Assembly (NCBI GenBank): GCA_012513365.1
Contig: JAAZCI010000082.1
Location: 1-32,454 of the forward strand
Length of the DNA: 32,454 bases
Direction: 5' to 3'
DNA from: Lysobacteraceae bacterium
GTDB taxonomy: Bacteria; Pseudomonadota; Gammaproteobacteria; Cardiobacteriales; Wohlfahrtiimonadaceae
Shown here piece by piece: positions 8,685-17,036 of the stretch. The notes below the pieces were generated by a model. It was given only the letters and a program-made list of their open reading frames with translations. It made no database searches and was not told where the DNA came from. Within the stretch, counting starts at the first letter, position 1, and each line of letters begins with the position of its first letter. A program made the position numbers and the translations under genes.

Positions 8685-9506
8685 ATGCCTAACGATTTAC
8701 CGCTTCAATCGCCCGATTCTCATCGCTCTACTTCACATAAAGAGAGATCCCCTCGCGTCTACGGAATTATCCCGGCAGCCGGTGTCGGCGCGCGGATGGA
8801 GGCCAGTTGCCCGAAGCAATATCTCATGTTGACGACCCATACGATTTTAGAAGAGACCTTGGCGGTCTTTCAAAAAAGTAATAGGCTCGCTGGGCTCTAT
8901 GTGGGCATTGCGAAAGAGGATCCTTATTTTGTGTTGCCGGAAGAAGCGGACCTCGATTGCAGCGGGACTTATCGAACCGCTATTCATCGAACTGAAGGCG
9001 GCGAGAGTCGTGCAGAAACGGTGTTTAATGCGATGGATTTTATTTTAAAATCGGCAAAAGCTGTGAGTGAGAGTGAGTATGAGGCGGTATTAAAAAGTTG
9101 GGCGCTGGTGCATGACGCGGCACGGCCGGGGCTTTCAAGCGCGGAACTTGATCAATTTATTGAAGCCGTCTTAACGGATAATCACCCTGACGGCGGGATT
9201 ATGGCGCTTCCGGCGCAAGATACGATTAAGAAAGTGGGATCTAGTAACACCATTGAAAAAACGCTCAATCGCGATCATATTTGGCTTGCGCAAACCCCGC
9301 AGATGATGCCCTTTGAGCTTCTTTACACACTCTTAGCTAAATGCCTAAAAGAAAATGCGCCGGTCACTGATGAGGCGTCCGTTTTAGAGTATAATGAACG
9401 CTTTCCCAAAGTTTATCGAGGCTACACGCATAACTTTAAGATTACCTATCCGGGTGATCTTGAGCTGATGCGCCTCCATTTTAAAGGACGAGAACGATGC
9501 GAATAG
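8685..9506 (+). CDS. ispD: 2-C-methyl-D-erythritol 4-phosphate cytidylyltransferase
   Basis: IspD joins CTP to MEP in the non-mevalonate isoprenoid pathway. The nucleotide-binding loop [10 protein letters not shown] and PKQYLML lie at about residues 29-49. [19 protein letters not shown] (metal/ligand region), [11 protein letters not shown] and TDEASVLE follow in order, ending in the family's [11 protein letters not shown]. The protein has 273 residues against about 235 in E. coli. The excess is a polar N-terminal extension of about 25 residues ([15 protein letters not shown]...) that no alternative ATG removes, plus small insertions. The ribosome site is weak. It overlaps ispF by 10 nt, as in many bacteria, implying coupled translation of the two MEP-pathway enzymes. 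Confidence 0.95.
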   Translation: MPNDLPLQSPDSHRSTSHKERSPRVYGIIPAAGVGARMEASCPKQYLMLTTHTILEETLAVFQKSNRLAGLYVGIAKEDPYFVLPEEADLDCSGTYRTAIHRTEGGESRAETVFNAMDFILKSAKAVSESEYEAVLKSWALVHDAARPGLSSAELDQFIEAVLTDNHPDGGIMALPAQDTIKKVGSSNTIEKTLNRDHIWLAQTPQMMPFELLYTLLAKCLKENAPVTDEASVLEYNERFPKVYRGYTHNFKITYPGDLELMRLHFKGRERCE

Positions 9507-9979
9507 GATTTGGTTTTGATGTGCACGCTTTTAAAGAGGGTGATCATTTAGTCTTAGCGGGCGTTAAAATCCCGTTTGTGCGTGCCTTTAAAGCACATTC
9601 CGATGGGGATGTGGTGCTTCACGCGCTGACCGATGCGCTGTTAGGCGCGGTGAAAGGCGGCGACATTGGGACGCTTTTCCCCGATACCGATCCGCAATAT
9701 AAAGATGCCGATAGCCGCGTTCTTTTAAAAGAGGCCTACCAAGTGATTCTTGAAAAGGGCTGGGAAGTGGAAAATATCGACATTACCATCATGGCGGAGC
9801 GTCCAAAACTACTGCCATATCGTGGTGAGATGGAACAAAATATCGCCACCGACCTCATGATCGGAACCGATCGGGTTAACGTTAAAGCGACCACCACAGA
9901 AAAGCTTGGCTTTGTTGGCCGTGAAGAGGGCATTGCGGCGCAAGCGGCGGTATTATTAAAATCACGCAAAGCGCACTAG
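9497..9979 (+). CDS. ispF: 2-C-methyl-D-erythritol 2,4-cyclodiphosphate synthase
   Basis: IspF cyclises the CDP-ME 2-phosphate made by IspD and IspE, releasing CMP; it works as a trimer. The 160 residues are standard. The zinc ligands are visible: Asp8 and His10 in GFGFDVHAF, and His42 in [17 protein letters not shown]. The C-terminal signature [21 protein letters not shown] is present. The ATG lies inside the end of ispD (10-nt overlap), with the AAAGGACGAG ribosome site within the ispD coding region. Confidence 0.98.
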   Translation: MRIGFGFDVHAFKEGDHLVLAGVKIPFVRAFKAHSDGDVVLHALTDALLGAVKGGDIGTLFPDTDPQYKDADSRVLLKEAYQVILEKGWEVENIDITIMAERPKLLPYRGEMEQNIATDLMIGTDRVNVKATTTEKLGFVGREEGIAAQAAVLLKSRKAH

Positions 9980-10053
9980 AAACATTTATACTGAATTAAA
10001 CATTTAATAACGATCAACCTAAACACGTTTTATAGATAGGATTTAAGAGTACG

Positions 10054-12162
10054 ATGCAGAATCAACGACAATTATTTGTAACGAATGCACTGCCATTTGC
10101 GAATGGTGATATTCATTTAGGTCACTTGCTGGGCTACGCTCAAGCGGATATCTGGGTGCGTTTCCAGCGAATGCGTGGTCATGTCGTTCACTATATTTGT
10201 GCCGATGATACGCATGGTACGCCCATTATGCTTAAAGCTCACGAGCTTGGCATTACTCCCGAAGAGTTGATCGCAAAAGCTCATGAGGCGCACTTAAAAG
10301 ACTTCCAAGATTTCTCGATCGATTTTGATAATTACTACACCACCCACAGTAAAGAGAATCAGGAGCTTGTTGAAAAGATCTATCTGAAACTTGTTGATGC
10401 AGGCCTCATTGAAACTCGTACCATTGAGCAGTTTTACGATGAAGAGCGCAAAATGTTCTTGCCGGACCGTTTTATCAAAGGCGAATGTCCGAAATGTCAT
10501 GCGAAAGATCAATATGGCGATAACTGTGAAGCGTGCGGCGCGACCTATCGCCCGACAGAATTGATTGAGCCGTTTTCAGTGGTAACCGGTAAAACGCCGG
10601 TAATGAAGCCCTCTGAGCACTTCTTCTTTAAACTCTCTGATCCAAAATGTGTGGCATTTTTGCGTAAGTTTTTAGAGGATAATGATCGCTTGCAATCGGA
10701 AGCGGCTAATAAAATGCGTGAGTGGATCGGTGAAGAGGGGGATGAAAAACTCTCTGACTGGGACATTTCCCGTGACGCACCATACTTTGGTTTCCCGATC
10801 CCCAATGCAGAAAATAAATATTTCTACGTGTGGCTTGATGCGCCGATTGGCTATTTTGCCTCACTTAAAAATTACGCCGAGCGCGAAGGCATCGACTTTG
10901 AGAGCTTTGTAAAAGCGGATGCAGCCGATAAGGCGGGTACTGAGATGGTGCATTTTATCGGGAAAGATATCATGTATTTCCATACGCTTTTCTGGCCAGC
11001 GATGCTCCATTTTTCAGGCCACCGTATTCCGAGCCAATATGCGATTAATGGATTTTTAACCGTCGATGGCGCGAAGATGAGTAAATCACGCGGCACTTTT
11101 ATGACGGCGAAATCCTACACCGAACAGGGCTTAAATCCTGAGTGGTTGCGCTACTATTTTGCGGCAAAATCCACCGGTGCGATCGATGACTTTGACTTAA
11201 ATCTCGATGATTTTGTTAATCGTGTGAATGCTGATCTTATCGGGAAATATGTCAATATTGCGTCGCGCACAAGCCGTTTTATCTCACGTAATTTTGAGAA
11301 TAAACTTGGCGCGCTTGGTGATGAAACCGCTGACCTTTTAGCGGAGATTAAAGGGGCGAGCGAGAAAATTGCTGCCGGCTTTGATGGGCGTAATTTTGGC
11401 GCAGCACTGCGTGAAGTATCGCGTCTATGCGATGTGGTGAATGAGCATTTCGATAGCACAAAACCGTGGGAATTGGTACGTGATGAAGCGGCTCTTTACC
11501 GTCTCCACGCACTCTGTACCGGGTATTTGGAAGCATTTCGTCTCTTAAGTCTCTACTTAAAACCGGTGATTCCTAATGTGGTCACCGCGGCGGAGGGTTA
11601 TCTTAATATTGCACCGCTTAGCTACGCGACTCTTGATGATGCGCTTGCAGCGGGGCACGAGATTAATGAGTATGAGCATTTGATGACGCGTCTTGACCGT
11701 AAAGCGCTCGATCGGTTGGTGGAAGCGAATAAATCGGCGTTAAGCGTTGAGCGTAAAGACAATCAAAAAGCGGATAAAAAGTCGGACAAAAAGGCTGATA
11801 AAAAAGCCGATAAGAATGCAGCTGCGGATGATGAGTACATCACCATTGATGATTTTGCCAAAGTGGATCTCCGTTTAGGAAAAGTGCTTGAGTGCGATTT
11901 CATCGAAGGGGCAGATAAACTTCTAACCTTCCAGATCGATCTTGGGGAAGAAAAACCGCGCACCATCTTTTCGGGCATTCGTAAATTCTACGAAGATCCT
12001 CAAGCGCTCGTGGGAACGTATGTGATTGTGGTGGCGAACTTAGCGCCCCGTAAAATGCGCTTTGGCGTCAGCGAAGGGATGATCTTATCGGCATCGACAA
12101 AAGATGAGCTCTCGCTCCTAACCTCACTTAGCGAGCTCAAACCCGGCGCGAAAATTTCGTAA
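10054..12162 (+). CDS. metG: Methionyl-tRNA synthetase
   Basis: MetG charges tRNA-Met for initiation and elongation. This class I synthetase shows HLGH (21-24) as the HIGH motif and KMSKS (341-345). It also has a zinc knuckle with four cysteines (145, 148, 158, 161), making it the one-knuckle type. The anticodon-binding helical region follows. A lysine-rich, repetitive linker (about 570-590, built of KADKK units) leads to a C-terminal tRNA-binding OB domain (about 595-702, starting ITIDDFAKVDLRLGKV) that usually also mediates dimerisation. The 702 residues match the long form (E. coli 677). A terminator follows at 12188-12223. Confidence 0.98.
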   Translation: MQNQRQLFVTNALPFANGDIHLGHLLGYAQADIWVRFQRMRGHVVHYICADDTHGTPIMLKAHELGITPEELIAKAHEAHLKDFQDFSIDFDNYYTTHSKENQELVEKIYLKLVDAGLIETRTIEQFYDEERKMFLPDRFIKGECPKCHAKDQYGDNCEACGATYRPTELIEPFSVVTGKTPVMKPSEHFFFKLSDPKCVAFLRKFLEDNDRLQSEAANKMREWIGEEGDEKLSDWDISRDAPYFGFPIPNAENKYFYVWLDAPIGYFASLKNYAEREGIDFESFVKADAADKAGTEMVHFIGKDIMYFHTLFWPAMLHFSGHRIPSQYAINGFLTVDGAKMSKSRGTFMTAKSYTEQGLNPEWLRYYFAAKSTGAIDDFDLNLDDFVNRVNADLIGKYVNIASRTSRFISRNFENKLGALGDETADLLAEIKGASEKIAAGFDGRNFGAALREVSRLCDVVNEHFDSTKPWELVRDEAALYRLHALCTGYLEAFRLLSLYLKPVIPNVVTAAEGYLNIAPLSYATLDDALAAGHEINEYEHLMTRLDRKALDRLVEANKSALSVERKDNQKADKKSDKKADKKADKNAAADDEYITIDDFAKVDLRLGKVLECDFIEGADKLLTFQIDLGEEKPRTIFSGIRKFYEDPQALVGTYVIVVANLAPRKMRFGVSEGMILSASTKDELSLLTSLSELKPGAKIS

Positions 12163-12187
12163 TGAGTTTACGTGTTAACTGATTGTT

Positions 12188-12223
12188 AGAGGCCTTATTC
12201 CTAAGTGGAGTAAGGCCTTTTTT
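12188..12223 (+). terminator. Intrinsic terminator after metG
   Basis: The stem AGGCCTTA (12190-12197) pairs with TAAGGCCT (12211-12218), followed by TTTTT. Confidence 0.88.
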
Positions 12224-12284
12224 ATGGGAATTGATTTAAACCATGGGGTAAGGCTTCGGTAGCGGATTGCAAACTATATTTGTG

Positions 12285-12290
12285 TATAAT
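12285..12290 (+). promoter_or_regulatory. Candidate -10 box upstream of the Tic20-like gene
   Basis: A perfect TATAAT 68 nt before the ATG of the next gene and after the metG terminator. No good -35 box lies 16-18 nt upstream. Confidence 0.4.
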
Positions 12291-12358
12291 AGCTTGAATT
12301 ATTAATAGATTATTGATGTTTAAAGGCATGTTTTGTAGTACAGGTTTAGGAGATTTAA

Positions 12359-12820
12359 ATGGATGATTTGAATGATGATCACAATCGGAAAAAGCTCGAG
12401 GAGGATCGATATCGCCTCGATTATAGTCGCCCTGAGTTTGTGGGAGATTCCGCTTCTCGTGATGAAAATGGGCAGACTGATACCGCCCAAGGAATGAATC
12501 CCAAAGCGAAAGGACGCGATGATGCGCTGGTGGTCTATATTGCGCTTGGAAGCATTGCGGTGTCGGGCTTTCTCGGTTGGATTGTGGCGATCATTTATGC
12601 CTATATGCGCCGTGATAACATCAAAGACACGATCTATTATGGTCACTTAAATTATCTGATTAGAACTAGCTGGATTCTTGCGATCACCTTTATTTTAGGG
12701 ATTGTTACTGCACCCTTTTTAATTGGATTTTTGATCATCGGGATCAATTTTATCTGGTATATCTATCGAATTATTAAGGGCGTTCTGCGCTACAAAGATT
12801 ATCTGCCGATCGAATCATAA
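12359..12820 (+). CDS. Small membrane protein, DUF4870/Tic20-like
   Basis: The 153-residue protein has a charged N-terminus of about 55 residues (DDLNDDHNRKKLEEDRYRLDY...) followed by three hydrophobic segments (about 58-80, 98-118 and 118-140). The end, IWYIYRIIKGVLRYKDYLP, closely resembles the C-terminal pattern of DUF4870 proteins (a Tic20-like fold of unknown function in bacteria). The AGGAGAT ribosome site is well placed. Upstream lies the metG terminator. Downstream, a G+C-rich stem (GGGGCA/TGCCCC, about 12869-12893) may end or attenuate the transcript. No function can be assigned from sequence. Confidence 0.82.
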   Translation: MDDLNDDHNRKKLEEDRYRLDYSRPEFVGDSASRDENGQTDTAQGMNPKAKGRDDALVVYIALGSIAVSGFLGWIVAIIYAYMRRDNIKDTIYYGHLNYLIRTSWILAITFILGIVTAPFLIGFLIIGINFIWYIYRIIKGVLRYKDYLPIES

Positions 12821-12900
12821 AGTCTTTGCTAAAAGCTGAATTAAAAGCAGAAACAAAATCAGAAACGGGGCAATATTCGGCGGACGTGCCCCTCATTTTG

Positions 12901-12906
12901 TATAAT
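12901..12906 (+). promoter_or_regulatory. Candidate -10 box for the GyrI-like gene and pepP
   Basis: TATAAT 52 nt before the ATG at 12958, just downstream of the GGGGCA/TGCCCC stem. The -35 region does not match the consensus. Confidence 0.35.
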
Positions 12907-12957
12907 GAAATCATTGAAGATTAAATCCCCTTTTACCACGATTAGCACGAGGCTCCC

Positions 12958-13389
12958 ATGGAATTATTAACGCTCTCATCGGTTCGCACCCATAACTTTA
13001 ACGATCTTAAAATTTTAGAGAAGATTATTGGCCTATGGCGTAACGGTGGGAAAATGCTGGAAACACTCAATTATCATGGCGATCGCTATGCGCTTTACCA
13101 TGAATATGAGTCCGATTATGATGGCGAATATACCTTAACGCTAGCGATTCCGACGGAGGGGCTAAGCGATACGCTCCTTGAGGATCGTGAGGCAATTGTG
13201 AGCCTTGATCCTGAGGTGTCGTATCAAGCCTTTGAGGTCGATCCGTTTGATCCGAACGGCGTGATCGCGATGTGGCAAGAGATTTGGACGCTTGAGGAAG
13301 AGGGGAAATTGCAACGTGCGTATGGCATCGATTATGAAAAATACAGCGTCGATGGCAGTGTAACGATCTATATTGGGCTCGCAAAATAG
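12958..13389 (+). CDS. Stand-alone GyrI-like / AraC effector-binding domain protein
   Basis: The 143 residues resemble the SHS2-type effector-binding domain of AraC/MerR activators and GyrI (SbmC), without any helix-turn-helix. Supporting features are an N-terminal strand (LLTLSSVRTHN), a middle YTLTLAIPTEG strand, and the C-terminal block IAMWQEIWTLEEEGKLQRAYGIDYEKY...VTIYIGLAK, the usual ligand-pocket end of the fold with its acidic residue near the tail. Stand-alone versions bind cationic or hydrophobic small molecules, and some inhibit gyrase; which applies here is unknown. It is followed after 26 nt by the aminopeptidase gene, probably in one transcript. The ribosome site is GAGG 9 nt before the ATG. 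Confidence 0.8.
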   Translation: MELLTLSSVRTHNFNDLKILEKIIGLWRNGGKMLETLNYHGDRYALYHEYESDYDGEYTLTLAIPTEGLSDTLLEDREAIVSLDPEVSYQAFEVDPFDPNGVIAMWQEIWTLEEEGKLQRAYGIDYEKYSVDGSVTIYIGLAK

Positions 13390-13415
13390 CCCGCCGATAT
13401 GAAGAGGAGTGAGCG

Positions 13416-15221
13416 ATGACAAGTGCAGCGAAGCGGATTGCCGCATTACAACAGACGATGGTGCGTGATGAGGTGGATGCGTGGATTATTTTAAGCAGTG
13501 ATCCCCATCTGTCGGAATATCTTCCGGAACATTGGAAGCTCCGCGCGTGGTTTTCAGGATTTACCGGGTCGGCGGGAACGCTGGTGGTATTAAAAGAGAG
13601 CGCGTATCTCTGGGCCGATAGCCGTTATTGGGTACAGGCCGCCAAAGAGCTAGGCGGGAGTGGCATTACGTTGCAAAAACTCGGCGCGCCCAATATCCCA
13701 AGTTATACCGATTTTTTATTAAATACCTTGCCAGAGGGGAGCAGTGTTGCGCTCTTGGGTGAGACCATTTCGGTGGAAGCGTTCTTTAATTTGGAGGATG
13801 CGCTCGATAGTAAATCGATTGAACTGGTCTCCTCGCTCAATCCTTTTAATGGCCTTTGGCCCAATCGCCCGCCGTTACCGCTTGAGACGATCTATCCTCA
13901 TGAGGCAGAGTTTGTCTCTCACACGATGATGGAGAAATTGGGCGAGATTCGCGCGGTGATGGAGGATGCGAGTGCCGACTTTCATTTAGTCTCAACGCTT
14001 GATGATATCGCTTGGATTTTAAATCTTCGAGGCAGCGACGTGGAATACAATCCGCTCTTTTTATCCTATCTTTTAATTGAACCCAATCGTGCGGCACTCT
14101 ATGTGGATTCGGCAAAATTGAGTGATGAGGCGGTCAGAGCACTTGATGCCGCTCGGGTGATGGTGAAATCCTATCACGAGATCTATCTTGATCTCAAAGA
14201 GCTTGAGGTGGGTAATAGCATTATGCTCGATCCTGCGCGCACCAACTATGCGCTCCTTGAAGCGATTCCAGAAAGTTGTGATGTGCTCCCACTATTTAAT
14301 CCGAGTACGCTGGAAAAAGCTTTAAAATCGGAGGCAGATATTGCCCATGTGCGCGTTGCGATGGAAGAAGATGGCGCAGCGCTGTGTGAGTTTTTTGCAG
14401 AATTTGAAGAGAAAATGGCCCGGGGTGAAGCGGTCACTGAGCTTACCGTCGCCGAGATGTTAGAAGAGAAACGCAGTGCTAAACCGAACTATGTCTCGCT
14501 CAGTTTTGGCACCATTGCCGGATTTAATGAAAATGGGGCGCTCCCGCACTATAGTGCAACGCTTGAGGCGCATTCCGTGATTGAGGGCGACGGCCTTCTT
14601 TTAATTGATTCAGGCGCGCAATATCAAAATGGCACCACCGATATCACTCGCGTGATTCCGATTGGCACGATTACCGACGCGCATAAACGCGATTTTACTT
14701 TAGTGCTGAAATCGATGATTACGATGAGCCGTGCGCATTTTCCAAGAGGGATTAAAATGCCACAACTAGACGCCATTGCTCGCGCACCTTTATGGCAGGC
14801 ACACCTTGATTATGGTCACGGAACGGGGCATGGGGTAGGCTACTTTATGAATGTGCATGAAGGGCCACAAGTGCTCTCCTATAATGCAAAATTAACGCCG
14901 CAATCGGAAGTGCGTGATGGCATGATTACCTCCATTGAGCCAGGACTCTATCGTGAAGGAAAGTGGGGCATTCGCATTGAAAACTTAGTGGTTGCAACGG
15001 GCACTACACAAAAGGCGTGCGGTGAATTTGGCGAATTTATGGCCTTTGAAACCTTAACCCTCTGCCCAATTGATACGCGCTGTATTGATTCATCACTATT
15101 AACTAAAGAAGAGGTGGCGTGGCTTAATGAATACCATCAAGAGGTGCGTGAGCGTCTTGCGCCGAAATTGAGCTGTGAGCGTGCGCTTGCGTGGCTCAAT
15201 GAGCGTACGGCGGCGATCTAG
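13416..15221 (+). CDS. pepP: Xaa-Pro aminopeptidase (M24B family, long form)
   Basis: This metallopeptidase removes the N-terminal residue from peptides with proline at position two. Two creatinase-like N-terminal domains (about 1-145 and 155-300) precede the pita-bread M24 domain (about 310-535) and a short C-terminal domain (about 540-601). The five metal ligands are present: Asp398 (LIDSG), Asp409 (GTTDITR), His472 (HGTGHGVG), Glu508 (SIEPG) and Glu522 (RIENL). The 601 residues match the eukaryote-like three-domain APP type rather than the 440-residue E. coli PepP, so the symbol is used loosely. The ribosome site GAGGAG is strong. A bidirectional terminator follows. Released proline could feed the neighbouring put genes, but this is only inference. 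Confidence 0.93.
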   Translation: MTSAAKRIAALQQTMVRDEVDAWIILSSDPHLSEYLPEHWKLRAWFSGFTGSAGTLVVLKESAYLWADSRYWVQAAKELGGSGITLQKLGAPNIPSYTDFLLNTLPEGSSVALLGETISVEAFFNLEDALDSKSIELVSSLNPFNGLWPNRPPLPLETIYPHEAEFVSHTMMEKLGEIRAVMEDASADFHLVSTLDDIAWILNLRGSDVEYNPLFLSYLLIEPNRAALYVDSAKLSDEAVRALDAARVMVKSYHEIYLDLKELEVGNSIMLDPARTNYALLEAIPESCDVLPLFNPSTLEKALKSEADIAHVRVAMEEDGAALCEFFAEFEEKMARGEAVTELTVAEMLEEKRSAKPNYVSLSFGTIAGFNENGALPHYSATLEAHSVIEGDGLLLIDSGAQYQNGTTDITRVIPIGTITDAHKRDFTLVLKSMITMSRAHFPRGIKMPQLDAIARAPLWQAHLDYGHGTGHGVGYFMNVHEGPQVLSYNAKLTPQSEVRDGMITSIEPGLYREGKWGIRIENLVVATGTTQKACGEFGEFMAFETLTLCPIDTRCIDSSLLTKEEVAWLNEYHQEVRERLAPKLSCERALAWLNERTAAI

Positions 15222-15281
15222 TCATATCTAAGGCGTATTCATGCTTATATAATCGAAACAGGTTAAACTATTAGACAAAAT

Positions 15282-15334
15282 AAAACCCTTACGGTGATGA
15301 CTCAGAATTAATGAGCGTTCCGTAAGGGTTTTTT
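15282..15334. terminator. Bidirectional terminator between convergent pepP and putP
   Basis: AAAACCCTTACGG (15282-15294) pairs perfectly with CCGTAAGGGTTTT (15320-15332) across a 25-nt loop. A T run follows on the plus strand and a T-rich flank on the minus strand, so it can stop transcripts from both sides. Confidence 0.85.
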
Positions 15335-15354
15335 ATTGCGTGTTACTTAATCAA

Positions 15355-16953
15355 TTATTTCGCCATCGCATCGCGATAGGATTTAGTTGCATCATCAAAG
15401 TTTGCTTCCATCGTTTTGCTAGGTTTACCCATGAGACTCACCACTACGATCATAATACACGCTAAGAGGAAGCCTGGGATAATCTCGTAAAGCCCTAAAA
15501 GTGGCATTTTCGCTAAGATAGCATCAACGCTTACGCCTTGGCTAGCGGCTACCCATGCTTTGATTTTAGGGAAGATGATGACCGTTAAAGCACCTGTAAT
15601 CATACCGACTAACGCACCGTTACGGGTGGTTCTGCGCCAGAATACTGAGAAGATAATGATTGGACCAAATGCCGCGGCAAATCCTGCCCACGCGTATGAG
15701 ACAAGATCTAATACTTTACTGTTTGGGTCGTGCGCGATGTAGATCGCAATCGCTGCTACCGCAAATACCATCGCGCGGCCAATCCATACAAGTTCCTGTT
15801 CGCCTGCATCTTTACGTAAGAAACCTTTGTAGAGGTCTTCGGTTAATGCACTTGATGCGACAAGCAACTGACAGCTAAGCGTACTCATGACCGCAGCAAG
15901 TACTGCCGATAATACGATGCCCGCAATCCATGGGTTCAGGAGAACTTTAGCAAGTTCCATAAAGACCGACTCAGGATTACCGCTTAATACTTCACCGGTC
16001 ACAGGATGTGTGCCACTCATGATGTTTGCCGCAACAACAGGGTGTTCGATGACATAGGCGTATCCAAAGAATCCAACGGCAACCGCGCCCATTAAACAAA
16101 GCGCCATCCAAGTAATGGAGATACGGCGAGCATTAGGAATTGTTTTAACTGAATCGGCCGCCATAAAACGCACTAAAATGTGTGGCTGACCGCAATATCC
16201 AAGCCCCCACGCAACGAGTGACACGATGGTGATCCAAGTAAGATCATGGGTGAAGTTTAAGTGAGTTGGGCTATAGGTGCGAATGGTTTCAATGGTCGCG
16301 CCCACATCTAAACTGCCTAAATCCCCAAGTTTTAACACGATAATCATCGGCACTAATAAAAGCGCAAAGATCATGAGTGAGGCTTGAACGGTATCCGTCC
16401 AGCTCACCGCTAAGAATCCACCGATAAATACATAGGCAATCGTTGCAAAGGCACCGACCCAGATTGCGGTTTCATAGCTCATGCCAAAGGTACTGGTGAA
16501 AAGACGCGCGCTTGCCACGACGCCTGAGGCGCAGTAGATCACAAAGAAGAAGAGAATGATCATCGATGCGATGATTTTTAAGAGACGGGTATTATCTTCA
16601 TAACGGCCGTGGAAAAAGTCCGGCAGGGTGAGCGCATCGTTTGTTTTTTCGGTAAACATCCGTAAGCGTCCCGCGACAAAGAGCCAGTTCAGATAGGCAC
16701 CGAGCGTTAATCCGATGGCGATCCAGGAGCCGGAGATTCCGGAGATGAAGATCGCGCCGGGAAGCCCCATTAAGAGCCATCCACTCATGTCTGATGCACC
16801 GGCAGAAAGTGCGGTGACGAAGCTACCGAGTCGGCGTCCGCCAAGAATATAGTCCGATAGATTGCTGGTGGATTTATAGGCGTAAAATCCAATGCCGATC
16901 ATCGCGACAATATAGATAAAAAATGTGATATGTAAAGGTTGTAACGAACCCAT
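15355..16953 (-). CDS. putP: Sodium/proline symporter
   Basis: PutP imports L-proline with Na+ across the inner membrane. The 532-residue protein of the solute:sodium symporter family has about 13 hydrophobic helices. Family sequences are YILGGRRLGSFVTALSAGASDMSGWLLMGLPGA (about 36-68), the SWTDTVQASLM helix, WGLGYCGQPHILVRFMA, and STLSCQLLVASSALTEDLYKG, which in PutP contains Na+/proline-site residues. It lies 83 nt downstream of putA on the same strand, so catabolism and uptake are probably co-transcribed. A hairpin sits in the gap. The GAGGAA ribosome site is good. Confidence 0.96.
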   Translation of the reverse strand: MGSLQPLHITFFIYIVAMIGIGFYAYKSTSNLSDYILGGRRLGSFVTALSAGASDMSGWLLMGLPGAIFISGISGSWIAIGLTLGAYLNWLFVAGRLRMFTEKTNDALTLPDFFHGRYEDNTRLLKIIASMIILFFFVIYCASGVVASARLFTSTFGMSYETAIWVGAFATIAYVFIGGFLAVSWTDTVQASLMIFALLLVPMIIVLKLGDLGSLDVGATIETIRTYSPTHLNFTHDLTWITIVSLVAWGLGYCGQPHILVRFMAADSVKTIPNARRISITWMALCLMGAVAVGFFGYAYVIEHPVVAANIMSGTHPVTGEVLSGNPESVFMELAKVLLNPWIAGIVLSAVLAAVMSTLSCQLLVASSALTEDLYKGFLRKDAGEQELVWIGRAMVFAVAAIAIYIAHDPNSKVLDLVSYAWAGFAAAFGPIIIFSVFWRRTTRNGALVGMITGALTVIIFPKIKAWVAASQGVSVDAILAKMPLLGLYEIIPGFLLACIMIVVVSLMGKPSKTMEANFDDATKSYRDAMAK

Positions 16954-16978
16954 AATCTGTTCCTCATTGGTTAAGACA

Positions 16979-17010
16979 CCCTCACTACCTTAAACTAAAA
17001 GCGGTGAGGG
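16979..17010 (-). promoter_or_regulatory. Hairpin in the putA-putP gap
   Basis: CCCTCAC (16979-16985) and GTGAGGG (17004-17010) form a perfect 7-bp stem with an 18-nt loop. Read on the minus strand it is followed by TGTCTTAACC, not a T run. It is thus more likely an RNA-stabilising or processing hairpin than a terminator. It could set different putA and putP mRNA levels. Confidence 0.45.
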
Positions 17011-17036
17011 GGTCGTATAAATATTATTATTTTTAT

